A stretch of DNA of 64,000 nt, taken from assembly GCA_946403295.1 (NCBI GenBank), contig CAMIZL010000001.1, positions 186,001-250,000 on the forward strand, written 5' to 3'. This document shows positions 54,917 through 63,462 of this stretch, in pieces. Both the position numbers and the translations under genes were made by a program. Each line of letters begins with the position of its first letter. Positions within the stretch are counted from its first letter, which is position 1. The notes beneath the pieces were generated by a model, which saw only the letters and a list, made by a program, of their open reading frames with translations, was not told the DNA's origin and searched no databases. The stretch comes from an uncultured Clostridia bacterium (GTDB lineage: Bacteria > Bacillota > Clostridia > Lachnospirales > Lachnospiraceae).

Positions 54917-55524
54917 AAAAATATATTAAAGTGTTATTGATCACAGCGTGCGTTTTGTTCGTGCTCGGCGCCGGTATCATGATATCGACATATTTTATCT
55001 TCTACAGCGACGATATACCTTCGCAGATCGAAAATGACAGGATCGTTACGGTGGAAGGCGAAGTGATCGGAATAGACATATCATCTTCCTATTACAACGT
55101 TTCGATCGAAAAAGGCGATGAATTTAAGGTGATCTTTGAGGATTGTTACGATCCCGGGACAAATGTAACAATAAAAGACGGGATCCTTTCGATAAAGGGC
55201 GGATTCTGTGACGATATAGAGATATTGGGATTCGATGTTTCTGTAGCTTCAAAGGTGTTTGATACGTTCGGCGGTAAAGTGACCGTTATCGTGCCGGAAA
55301 ACGAATATATGCAGCTCATATATGCCGAGATAGGATGCGGTTCTTTTGAGATGAATGATATTTCGTGCGGCAGACTTGTGACACAGGTCGGTATAGGAGA
55401 GATATCACTCAAAAATGTCGACGTAGCGATAAACAAATTCCTCGAATGCAAACTGGGAACGGTTTATGACAACGGCGATATGAAGTTTGCGATAAACCAT
55501 TCGGTTTCTTCGTCCGACATGTAA
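54913..55524 (+). CDS. DUF4097-type putative adhesin/beta-helix membrane protein
   Basis: The 203-residue protein has one N-terminal membrane anchor (VLLITACVLFVLGAGIMISTYF). The extracellular region is a repetitive beta structure of DUF4097 type (GIDISSSYYNVSIEKGDEF, KVTVIVPENEYMQLIYAEIG, GRLVTQVGIGEISLKNVDV). The function is unknown. The protein is shorter than many relatives and ends shortly after the last repeat. Its last 61 bp overlap the 3' end of the convergent aminopeptidase gene. Confidence 0.75.
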   Translation: MKKYIKVLLITACVLFVLGAGIMISTYFIFYSDDIPSQIENDRIVTVEGEVIGIDISSSYYNVSIEKGDEFKVIFEDCYDPGTNVTIKDGILSIKGGFCDDIEILGFDVSVASKVFDTFGGKVTVIVPENEYMQLIYAEIGCGSFEMNDISCGRLVTQVGIGEISLKNVDVAINKFLECKLGTVYDNGDMKFAINHSVSSSDM

Positions 55525-57269
55525 TTCGAAAGCTCGTCAAATATTCTGTGATGATATTGCTTGATATATGACAATTCGTCCGCACTGAGCAATGTGAAAT
55601 CGATCCCTTTCAGATCGAAAGGAACGAGCGTCAGTACTTCAAATTGATAAAATTCACCGTAAGCGGTCTCCTTGAAAGGTATTACAAGGAGATCGTTTTC
55701 TGTTCTTATGCCGTATTCGCCGTCCTTGTAAAATCCGGGTTCGTCGGATATGACCATACCGGGTTCGAGAGGAACAAGATTTGAAGGAATCGTCGAATTG
55801 TAACTGAGTGAAAAAGGTCCTTCGTGGACACTGAGAAGGTAACCGATACCGTGACCGGTTCCGTGTCTGTAATCAAGACCGTCCCTCCAAAGCTCGCGTC
55901 TCGCGAGTATATCAAGACCCGCACCCGTTGTTCCTTTTTTGAAGACTGCCTCGGCTATCGCAATATTGGCCTTAAGGACTCTCGTGTACATTTCTTTTTG
56001 TTCTTTTGTCAGATCGCCGATGACAACGGTACGTGTAACATCGGTTGTTCCGAGAAGATAATGAGCGCCGGTGTCGGCAAGAAGGAAAGCATCGTTTTTG
56101 GAGAGCTTTTTACCCGATCCTTTGTGCTCGTAGTGTACAATGGCGGCATTTTCGCCCGCAGCGATTATAGGCGTGAAGCTTTCACTTACGTATTGAGCCG
56201 ACATTTCGCGCTTTTCTTTAAGAAGTTCGGCACAATCGTTTTCACATAAGGATCTGTTTGTCCTGAGTTCATTTTCGAACTGATGAAGGAATCTTATGAA
56301 CGCGATACCGTCGATAATGTTTGCTTTACGGAGATTCTGTTGTTCCGTATCGTTTTTTACGGCCTTCATAGAAGTAGAAGGATTGGTCTTTGAATAGATC
56401 TCGTTTTTTTCACCTATCGCTTCGAAGATGGCATAATTGACCCTGTTTTCGTCTATAAGGATTTTCTTTGATCTTAAATGCTCAAGATACGAATAGAATT
56501 CATCGTAATTGTTGGCTATCACACCGATACGTGAAAGATAGTCCCTGATCTTGATATTTATACTGTTCGGAGAAACGAAGAGAACCGCGTAATTCATATA
56601 TATGATCATATACGACAAAAAGAGCGGATTGTAGGGTATATCCGAAGCACGAAGATTGAGGATATATGCTATGTCCGTAAGATCGCATATGATATGTGCG
56701 TCGCAACTGTATTCTTTCATGGCCGCTCTGACAGCGGAAAGTTTAACAAATGCGCTGGCACCGGTATATTTTTCGTCAAGTTGGAAGATCTCTGTTTCGG
56801 GGAGATAGATCTGTGGCGTGATGATCTTTTCGGGTTCCGTAAAACGGCTCAAAAACTCTGCATTGCATTCATTGCAAACGGAGATCAAACCTTTTACGGT
56901 ATTGATGTTGAAGAATCTCGAATCTATGGCGAGAGTGTTACCTACCTGAAGTTTTGAGGTTATAAGTTCCTTGATGGACGGAACACCTTTAACGCCTTCA
57001 CGCATCAGCTTTATGCCGGTTTTGTCAAGTACACTTTCGGCTTCGAGGAAATACCTGCCGTCGGTGAATAAATATGCTTCCTTATCGGTAACGACAAGAG
57101 TAGCGCGGGAACCTGAAAAACCGGTAAAATATTGCAGAACCTTAAAGTGATCACATACATACTCGGACATATGATGGTCACCGACGGTACAGAGATATAT
57201 ATCGACTTTATGATCTGCCATTACTTCTCTGAGAGAGGTAAGGCGTAATTTTGTTTCAACAGAACTCAT
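55464..57269 (-). CDS. Xaa-Pro aminopeptidase (M24B, three-domain form)
   Basis: The 601-residue cytosolic metallopeptidase removes N-terminal residues before proline. Two creatinase-like N-terminal domains (about 10-310) precede the pita-bread domain. Metal ligands are the Asp pair in LADTGAHYLLGTTDVTR, His in GTGHGIGYLLSVHEGP, and Glu in ISDEPGFY and GIRTENDL. The C-terminal tail (about 540-601) is the usual M24 C extension. AAAGGA precedes the start. It converges with and overlaps the DUF4097 gene by 61 bp without a terminator between them. Confidence 0.94.
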   Translation of the reverse strand: MSSVETKLRLTSLREVMADHKVDIYLCTVGDHHMSEYVCDHFKVLQYFTGFSGSRATLVVTDKEAYLFTDGRYFLEAESVLDKTGIKLMREGVKGVPSIKELITSKLQVGNTLAIDSRFFNINTVKGLISVCNECNAEFLSRFTEPEKIITPQIYLPETEIFQLDEKYTGASAFVKLSAVRAAMKEYSCDAHIICDLTDIAYILNLRASDIPYNPLFLSYMIIYMNYAVLFVSPNSINIKIRDYLSRIGVIANNYDEFYSYLEHLRSKKILIDENRVNYAIFEAIGEKNEIYSKTNPSTSMKAVKNDTEQQNLRKANIIDGIAFIRFLHQFENELRTNRSLCENDCAELLKEKREMSAQYVSESFTPIIAAGENAAIVHYEHKGSGKKLSKNDAFLLADTGAHYLLGTTDVTRTVVIGDLTKEQKEMYTRVLKANIAIAEAVFKKGTTGAGLDILARRELWRDGLDYRHGTGHGIGYLLSVHEGPFSLSYNSTIPSNLVPLEPGMVISDEPGFYKDGEYGIRTENDLLVIPFKETAYGEFYQFEVLTLVPFDLKGIDFTLLSADELSYIKQYHHRIFDELSNYMSDEETEWFIANFISPLS

Positions 57270-57331
57270 AAAAATTTCCTTTAACCCTAAAATCGGACCC
57301 GGTCGAAAGTTATTCGGTACGGATCACTTCT

Positions 57332-57360
57332 ATGATATCCAAAAAGCAATTTTTAATCAA
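57332..57360 (-). promoter_or_regulatory. Promoter of the aminopeptidase gene
   Basis: The minus strand reads TTGATT (complement of 57355-57360), a 17-base spacer, then TATCAT (complement of 57332-57337), about 60 bases before the start. Confidence 0.5.
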
Positions 57361-57420
57361 TAATATAATTAGATATGACAAGATTTTTTTATGTCGTAGT
57401 GATCGTTTTTTTATCTCTTC

Positions 57421-57448
57421 TTTACTTTTTCGCAAAATGCTGTAAAAT
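57421..57448 (+). promoter_or_regulatory. Promoter of the antiporter operon
   Basis: TTTACT at 57421-57426, a 16-base spacer and TAAAAT at 57443-57448, preceded by TG. A leader of about 65 bases precedes the first start at 57519. Confidence 0.5.
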
Positions 57449-57518
57449 GTTTTTGTTCTATAAAGAAGATATTATGTTTCGGGAACATTACATTATAAAC
57501 TTACAGTGGGAGTCGTTT

Positions 57519-57806
57519 ATGGATATTCTTATGATGATACTTTTGACAGTGCTTATCGTTTGTGCTGTTGTTGTCAGTTTTATAAAAAGTCTTACGGCTT
57601 CTGTCATTGTTTTTGGTTCCTTCAGTCTTGTTGTTGCCGTGATCTGGATGCTTCTTGAGTCTCCGGACCTTGCGATCACAGAGGCTGCAGTCGGAGCCGG
57701 GGTGACAGGGCTTTTATTCTATGCGACCCTTAAAAAGATCGGTTCTTTAAAGGATGCCGACGAAAAGTCTGATAATGATACGAGGTTAGGCAATGGACAG
57801 GATTAA
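57519..57806 (+). CDS. DUF4040/MbhD-like antiporter subunit
   Basis: The 95-residue membrane protein has three spans and the diagnostic segment LESPDLAITEAAVGAGVTGLLFY. This corresponds to MbhD of membrane-bound hydrogenases and to the middle of MrpA. The start at 57519 is chosen for GGGAG six bases upstream; the open frame further 5' is hydrophobic by chance and crosses the promoter. It opens a run of seven Mrp/Mbh-type genes and overlaps the next gene by 14 bp. Confidence 0.82.
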   Translation: MDILMMILLTVLIVCAVVVSFIKSLTASVIVFGSFSLVVAVIWMLLESPDLAITEAAVGAGVTGLLFYATLKKIGSLKDADEKSDNDTRLGNGQD

Positions 57807-58563
57807 CAATAACGAAAAAAAGAGATTCTATACGGTATTTAAGATCGTTGCGACAATTCTTATGATCTGCCTGGCAGCTTCTCTTATCATATGTATGTTT
57901 GATATGCCCCGCCTTTTCTCGGAGGAACATCCCGGAGAAAACGTTGTTGCGGAACGTTATATCGAAAGCGGTATAGAAGAAACGGGCGCGGTAAATTTTG
58001 TTGCCGGCATGATCCTTGACTACAGAGCCTTCGACACATTCGGCGAATCAAACGTTCTTTTCGCCGCAACAATATGCGTTATGGTCCTTCTGCTCGGACA
58101 TAAACCTTCGGACAGGAGTGAACATGAGACTGTTCCGAGGACGGTCAAGAACGATGTGATACTTAAAACGATAGCTAAATTCGCCGTTCCGTTCATACTT
58201 ATGTTCGGAATATATGTCATACTTAACGGACATCTTTCTCCCGGAGGAGGATTTAGCGGCGGCGCCATAGTCGGAAGCGGTTTTATCCTTGCTGCCGTCT
58301 CGTTCGGATTTGACAGGATGGAAAAATTCCTTAATAAGAAGAGTGCCGGTATAATTACTTTTGTATCTCTTCTTGTTTATTGTCTCGCCAAGAGCTATTC
58401 GTTCTTTACGGGTGCCAATCATCTCGAATCGGGAATCCCGCTCGGTACTCCGGGTGCGATACTCAGCAGCGGTCTTATATTGATCTTAAACATATGCGTT
58501 GGTTTTGTCGTTGCATGTACCATGTACTCGTTCTTCAGTCTTATGAGAAGGGGGAAGATCTGA
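57793..58563 (+). CDS. MbhE-MnhB fusion subunit of a cation/proton antiporter
   Basis: The 256-residue membrane protein joins two modules. The N-terminal half (to about residue 110) contains IEETGAVNFVAGMILDYRAFDTFGE, as in MbhE and the end of MrpA. The C-terminal half has FGIYVILNGHLSPGGGFSGG, the signature of MrpB/MnhB. In archaeal hydrogenases and Mrp antiporters these are separate subunits or lie in different genes. A ribosome binding site GAGGTTAGG lies inside the preceding gene, giving tight coupling. Confidence 0.85.
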   Translation: MDRINNNEKKRFYTVFKIVATILMICLAASLIICMFDMPRLFSEEHPGENVVAERYIESGIEETGAVNFVAGMILDYRAFDTFGESNVLFAATICVMVLLLGHKPSDRSEHETVPRTVKNDVILKTIAKFAVPFILMFGIYVILNGHLSPGGGFSGGAIVGSGFILAAVSFGFDRMEKFLNKKSAGIITFVSLLVYCLAKSYSFFTGANHLESGIPLGTPGAILSSGLILILNICVGFVVACTMYSFFSLMRRGKI

Positions 58564-58564
58564 T

Positions 58565-58948
58565 ATGTTTGAACAGATTTACAATCATTTCAACGATATT
58601 GTCGCGGCACTACTGTTTGTCATCGGATTCTCGAATCTGCTGTTCCAGAAGAATCTGATCAAAAAGATAATCGGACTTAACATCATGGATGTTGCCATCT
58701 ACCTGCTTCTTGCTTCTCAAGGTTTTATACGCGGCAGGATCGCACCGATACTTACGGACGGGAGTGAAAGTGCGGTCACATACATAAATCCGATCCCGAG
58801 CGGACTTGTGCTCACGGGCATTGTTGTCTCCGTGAGCGTCACGGCGCTTATGCTATCTATGACGATAAGGCTTTATCGCAAATACAGAACTCTCGATCTC
58901 GATGAGATCTTAATGAAAATAAGACAGGAAAGAGAGGAAGAAGATTAA
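58565..58948 (+). CDS. MnhC/NuoK-like antiporter subunit
   Basis: The 127-residue protein has three membrane spans (DIVAALLFVIGFSNLLFQ, IIGLNIMDVAIYLLLASQG, PSGLVLTGIVVSVSVTALMLSMTI). The conserved IIGLNIMDVA and NPIPSGLVLTGIVV patterns are those of MrpC and NuoK. The charged C-terminus is cytosolic. It starts one base after the previous stop, and its stop shares a base with the next start. Confidence 0.9.
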   Translation: MFEQIYNHFNDIVAALLFVIGFSNLLFQKNLIKKIIGLNIMDVAIYLLLASQGFIRGRIAPILTDGSESAVTYINPIPSGLVLTGIVVSVSVTALMLSMTIRLYRKYRTLDLDEILMKIRQEREEED

Positions 58949-60477
58949 TGGATTTCATAATGAATTTCCCTTTCTTTTCGATCATGATATGCATGCTGGC
59001 GGCACTCTCGTCCTTTATGCTCGGACGTAAAGCCGCAGCGATCGTGGCCAAGGGAGCGATCTTTATAACGCTTGTTCTGTCGGTTGTTCTGACGGGGTGG
59101 CTTCATGTACGCGGAGAAAGCTTTGTGTATATGATGGGCCATTTCCCCGCACCCTGGGGTAATGAGATAAGAGCGGGAGAGCTTGAAGGCGTAATGGCGA
59201 TATTTACCTGTATCGTGGCGCTCCTGTCGCTCACTGCCGGAAAGACATCGATAAGAACCGCGGTCGACAAGAGCAAGCAGAATCTTTTTTATCTCATAAC
59301 GTGCCTTATGGAAGCGTCGTTATTGGCACTCATATACACGAACGATATCTTCACGGGTTACGTGTTTATCGAGATCAATACGATCGCGGGTTGCGGTCTT
59401 ATCATGATAAAGAACAACGGGAGAGCGATAGCGTCCGCTGTCAGATATATGGTAGTGAGCCTTGTCGGATCGGGATTGTTCCTTATCGGAACCACGCTTC
59501 TTTATTCGATAACCGGCCATCTTCTTATGGAGAATATCAATTCTTCTGTAGCAGAGATACATGCGAGCGGTAATTACAGCGTTACGATCACCATAATCAC
59601 GGCGCTCATGACGGTGGGTCTTTCGATCAAATCGGGTCTTTTTCCTTTCCATCTTTGGATACCCGACGCCTATGCCGTTTCGATCGTACCTTCGTCGGCC
59701 ATGCTTTCGGGTATGGTTTCGAAAGGATATATTTTCCTTCTCATAAAGCTTATATACAGAGTCATTGGATTTGATGTGTTCAGATCGACCGGCGTATTCG
59801 ACCTTATCTTTGTAGCCGGTATAGCGGCAATGATCATGGGCTCAGTAGCGGCTATAAGGAGCGGATATTTAAGAAGGATGACGGCATATTCGTCAGTTTC
59901 CCAGATCGGATACATTTTTATGGGTATCGGTATAGCAAACGAGGCAGGAGCCGTTGCAGCGATATTTCATATAATCACTCACGGTCTTACGAAATCGCTT
60001 CTTTTCATGTCGGCGGCTTCTTTTACCGGTAAAAAAGAAGATATTAAGATCAGCGATCTTAAGGGACTCGGACATAAACATCCTGTTTCTGCCGCAACTT
60101 TTTCGGCAGCGGCACTTTCGATCGTCGGATTCCCCTTGTTCGCCGGATTCATCGCCAAAATGCTTCTTGCAAACGCTTCGTTTACGGAGGGATGGCGAAT
60201 GTACGGAGCAATATGCGCGATAGCTGTAAGCACGATCCTTAATGTTGTTTATTTCTTCCGATGCATCATCAATCTCTACGCATACGGAGGATTCGACGGC
60301 AAAGAAGACGAAACGGCCGTCGTTGCTACCGAAGAGCCGCAATTTGCGCCGACCCGCTATGAAAAGACGATCCATGGCATAAGCGTTGTGCTGCTCGCTT
60401 TGATAAACCTTTACATCGGCTTTGCGCCCAAGCTTTTGACATCCATATTAACGAAAGGACTTAATGTTTTTGATTAA
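58948..60477 (+). CDS. Proton-translocating antiporter-like subunit 1 (MnhD/NuoN type)
   Basis: The 509-residue polytopic protein has about 14 spans. The channel-type residues of the complex I antiporter family are visible. Glu lies in TGYVFIEINTIAGCGLIMI (TM5), Lys lies in GLSIKSGLFPFHLWIPDAY, and His lies in the HIITHGLTKSLLFMSA segment with its Lys. It probably moves H+ or Na+ as part of the complex. It corresponds to MbhH/MrpD by gene order. Confidence 0.9.
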   Translation: MDFIMNFPFFSIMICMLAALSSFMLGRKAAAIVAKGAIFITLVLSVVLTGWLHVRGESFVYMMGHFPAPWGNEIRAGELEGVMAIFTCIVALLSLTAGKTSIRTAVDKSKQNLFYLITCLMEASLLALIYTNDIFTGYVFIEINTIAGCGLIMIKNNGRAIASAVRYMVVSLVGSGLFLIGTTLLYSITGHLLMENINSSVAEIHASGNYSVTITIITALMTVGLSIKSGLFPFHLWIPDAYAVSIVPSSAMLSGMVSKGYIFLLIKLIYRVIGFDVFRSTGVFDLIFVAGIAAMIMGSVAAIRSGYLRRMTAYSSVSQIGYIFMGIGIANEAGAVAAIFHIITHGLTKSLLFMSAASFTGKKEDIKISDLKGLGHKHPVSAATFSAAALSIVGFPLFAGFIAKMLLANASFTEGWRMYGAICAIAVSTILNVVYFFRCIINLYAYGGFDGKEDETAVVATEEPQFAPTRYEKTIHGISVVLLALINLYIGFAPKLLTSILTKGLNVFD

Positions 60478-60492
60478 GCGCGGTATTGTGAT

Positions 60493-61980
60493 ATGAGCTT
60501 TTTACTTCCTTTATCTGTTTTCTTCCCGCTTTTTGGCGCCTTTGTTTTCCTTTTTGCGAGGAAAAAGATCGGGACGCATAAAGGTGTTTGCGTTTATACG
60601 GGAATCGTAATGTGCATGAGCGCGGTCATAAACGTTCTTATCGCGGGCTATTCGGCCTGCTGGGAGTTAAGGTTCGTGCTCGTTAAGATCACGGAATCCG
60701 TTTCGCTTACATTTAAGGCGGACAACCTTTCGCTTGTGTTTGCGATCCTTATGTCATTTATGTTCGTTGTCGTCGGATTCTATTCGTTCGATTACATGAA
60801 GCACGAGGAGAATACAAAGAGGTTTTATCTGTTCTATATGTGTCTTCTCGGAATACTTTCCGGAATGTATTATTCCGCGGATCTTGTTTCGCTTTATCTT
60901 TTCTATGAGATGATGACATTGTTCTCGCTTCCGCTCGTGCTTCACAGCCTCACGAAAGAAGCGATCGCGGCGGGATTTAAGTATCTGTTTTATTCGATAG
61001 GCGGTGCGCTTTTATCGCTTATGGCCATATTCGTCATATATTCAATGAGCACGGAGCATGAATTTGTTGCCGGTGGTTTCCTCAGTGCAGATCTCGTGAG
61101 CGGCAAAGAAGGATTATTGCTTGTCTTTGTATTCCTGGCGATCGTTGGTTTCGGATGTAAAGCCGGCCTTTTCCCGATGCATGACTGGTTGCCTGTTGCG
61201 CATCCCATCGCACCTGCGCCCGCGAGTGCGCTTTTGTCGGGTATCATTACAAAATCAGGTGTCCTTGCCATTATAAGAGTTGTGTTTTACAGTGTCGGAG
61301 CGGACACAATAAAGGGAACATGGGTTCAGTACACATGGATGATCCTTGCGCTTGTAACCGTATTTATGGGTTCGATGCTTGCATATTGCGAGAAGGGACT
61401 AAAGAAAAGACTTGCTTTTTCGACAGTGAGCCAGGTTTCATACGTTCTTTTCGGTCTTTCGCTCATGAATCCCGTTGCAATACTCGGTGCACTTTTGCAT
61501 GTTATATTCCATTCGGTCATCAAGGATGACCTGTTCCTTGTTTCCGGTGCCATCATCCATAATACGGGAGCTGTAAGATGCGATGAATTAAACGGAATAG
61601 GCAGAAAGATGCCCGCTTCCGTAATAAGCTTTACGATCGCATCCGTTGCGCTTATAGGTATACCGCCCGCAAGCGGTTTCATCAGCAAATGGTTCCTTGC
61701 TGAAGGAGCGTTAACGTCCGATACGGGAGCATTTGCTTATATCGGCCCCGTCGTACTGCTCATAAGCGCTTTGCTTACCGCGGGATATCTTCTCCCCGTT
61801 ATGATAGACGGTTTCTTTAAGGGAAAGAGCGAGACGGAAGAGAAACCTTTCTCGCACGAAGCTAAGCCGTTATCACTTGTACCCATAATCGTTCTTGCCG
61901 CACTTGCACTGCTTCTCGGTATCTTCCCCGGTATCATAACCGGATTTCTCGAAGGTATCGCGGGCTCCATGATGCCTTAA
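60493..61980 (+). CDS. Proton-translocating antiporter-like subunit 2 (NuoM/N type)
   Basis: This 495-residue paralogue of the preceding gene has about 14 spans. Key segments are LYLFYEMMTLFSLPLVLHS (Glu), GFGCKAGLFPMHDWLPVAHPIAPAP (Lys and the canonical PxHxWLPxAH), and HVIFHSVIKDDLFLVSGA. It starts 15 bp after the first antiporter-like gene. Having separate, diverged paralogues implies fixed positions within one membrane arm rather than redundancy. Confidence 0.9.
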   Translation: MSFLLPLSVFFPLFGAFVFLFARKKIGTHKGVCVYTGIVMCMSAVINVLIAGYSACWELRFVLVKITESVSLTFKADNLSLVFAILMSFMFVVVGFYSFDYMKHEENTKRFYLFYMCLLGILSGMYYSADLVSLYLFYEMMTLFSLPLVLHSLTKEAIAAGFKYLFYSIGGALLSLMAIFVIYSMSTEHEFVAGGFLSADLVSGKEGLLLVFVFLAIVGFGCKAGLFPMHDWLPVAHPIAPAPASALLSGIITKSGVLAIIRVVFYSVGADTIKGTWVQYTWMILALVTVFMGSMLAYCEKGLKKRLAFSTVSQVSYVLFGLSLMNPVAILGALLHVIFHSVIKDDLFLVSGAIIHNTGAVRCDELNGIGRKMPASVISFTIASVALIGIPPASGFISKWFLAEGALTSDTGAFAYIGPVVLLISALLTAGYLLPVMIDGFFKGKSETEEKPFSHEAKPLSLVPIIVLAALALLLGIFPGIITGFLEGIAGSMMP

Positions 61981-61992
61981 GGAGGTCTTACG

Positions 61993-63450
61993 ATGCTTTA
62001 TAAAGTTTTGCTTCTTGCGGCAGTGTTCTTGCCTATGGTAAGCGGCGCAGCTATCCTGTTTCTTAAGCTTAGGAGTGAAAAGATCAGGAATATCGTCACA
62101 TTTACCGTGTCGATAGTTAACCTCGCGCTTGTTATCGGTGCAATGGCAGCGGGATACAATGAGTCGTTCGTCCTTTACGACACGGGATTTGTTCTTAAGA
62201 TATCGTTCGCGATCGACGGGATGACAAGGTTCTTCGGACTTATTGTTTCCGTGCTCTGGCCTTTCAGTCTCCTTTACGCATATGAATACATGGAAGGGGA
62301 AGAGAATAAGAATTCATTCTTTGCCTTCTTTATGATGACGCTCGGCTCGGTGCTCGGAGTTTCGTTCGCAGGCGATCTTTTTACCATGTATGTTTTCTAC
62401 GAGCTCATCACGCTGTTTACATTCCCTCTTGTTATGCATGAGAGATCGAAAGAAGCTGTTTCGGCAGGAAGAAAATATCTTGTATACATGCTTGGAGGCG
62501 CGGGCTTTGCGCTTATGGGCATAATCGTCGTAATGAACATTTCGGGAACCGTTTCATTTGTTGAGGGCGGATTCCTCGGCACGGCCATATCGCAATACGG
62601 TGACCTCATACCTTTTATATTCCTTGTTATGTTCCTCGGATTTGGTGTGAAAGCCGCTGTCATGCCTTTCGGAAAATGGCTTATTTACGCTGCCGTAGCA
62701 CCCACGCCTGTCACGGCGCTCCTGCATGCCGTGGCTGTTGTCAAAGCCGGTGCTTTCGCGGTCATAAGGCTAATATATTATTCCTTCGGAACAGAACCCT
62801 TGCGCGGCACATATGCGCAATATGCGGCTATGGGATTTTGTATTTTCACGATCCTCTACGGTTCGTACATGGCTGTCAGGATGCCTCATATCAAGAAAAG
62901 ACTTGCTTATTCCACCATAAGTAACCTTTCGTACGTGGTTTTTGCGGCATGTATAATGACGCCTATGGGACTTTACGGATCGCTTTCGCATTTCCTTGTT
63001 CATGCGCTCACAAAGATCGCGCTTTTCTTCTGTATCGGTGCCGTTATGCATGTGACGGGCAAAACGCTCATATCGCAGATCGGCGGACTCGGAAAGAAGA
63101 TGAAAGTGATATTTACATGCTTTCTTGTATGTTCGATATGCCTCATCGGAATCCCTCCGTTTTCGGGATTCCTCAGCAAGTTCAACATAATCGAGGCAGC
63201 GATCGAAGAGGGCAGCGTCTATTCCTATATCGGTGCGGGCGCGATAATTGTTTCTGCTATACTTACGGCTATCTATCTTATGACTGTCGCAATCAAAGCT
63301 TTCTTCCCCGAGGGAGGAGTGCCTTGCGAGAATTATGATGAAGCTCATGATCCCGGGATCAGGATGAAAACACCCATCGTTTTGTTTTCATGTGTGATAT
63401 TTGTACTCGGACTGGTCTGGGGTCATATAGAAGGATTTTTGATATTTTAG
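61993..63450 (+). CDS. Proton-translocating antiporter-like subunit 3 (NuoL/MrpA-like core)
   Basis: The 485-residue membrane protein has Glu in MYVFYELITLFTFPLVMHE and Lys in GFGVKAAVMPFGKWLIYAAVAPTPVTALLHA. Here the usual PxHxWLPxA is changed to MPFGKWLIYAA, while TPVTALLHAVAVVKAG follows the NuoL pattern. The HALTKIALFF segment retains the central His and Lys. A ribosome binding site AAGGAGG precedes the start. Confidence 0.88.
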   Translation: MLYKVLLLAAVFLPMVSGAAILFLKLRSEKIRNIVTFTVSIVNLALVIGAMAAGYNESFVLYDTGFVLKISFAIDGMTRFFGLIVSVLWPFSLLYAYEYMEGEENKNSFFAFFMMTLGSVLGVSFAGDLFTMYVFYELITLFTFPLVMHERSKEAVSAGRKYLVYMLGGAGFALMGIIVVMNISGTVSFVEGGFLGTAISQYGDLIPFIFLVMFLGFGVKAAVMPFGKWLIYAAVAPTPVTALLHAVAVVKAGAFAVIRLIYYSFGTEPLRGTYAQYAAMGFCIFTILYGSYMAVRMPHIKKRLAYSTISNLSYVVFAACIMTPMGLYGSLSHFLVHALTKIALFFCIGAVMHVTGKTLISQIGGLGKKMKVIFTCFLVCSICLIGIPPFSGFLSKFNIIEAAIEEGSVYSYIGAGAIIVSAILTAIYLMTVAIKAFFPEGGVPCENYDEAHDPGIRMKTPIVLFSCVIFVLGLVWGHIEGFLIF

Positions 63451-63462
63451 GAGGAGGTCCTT

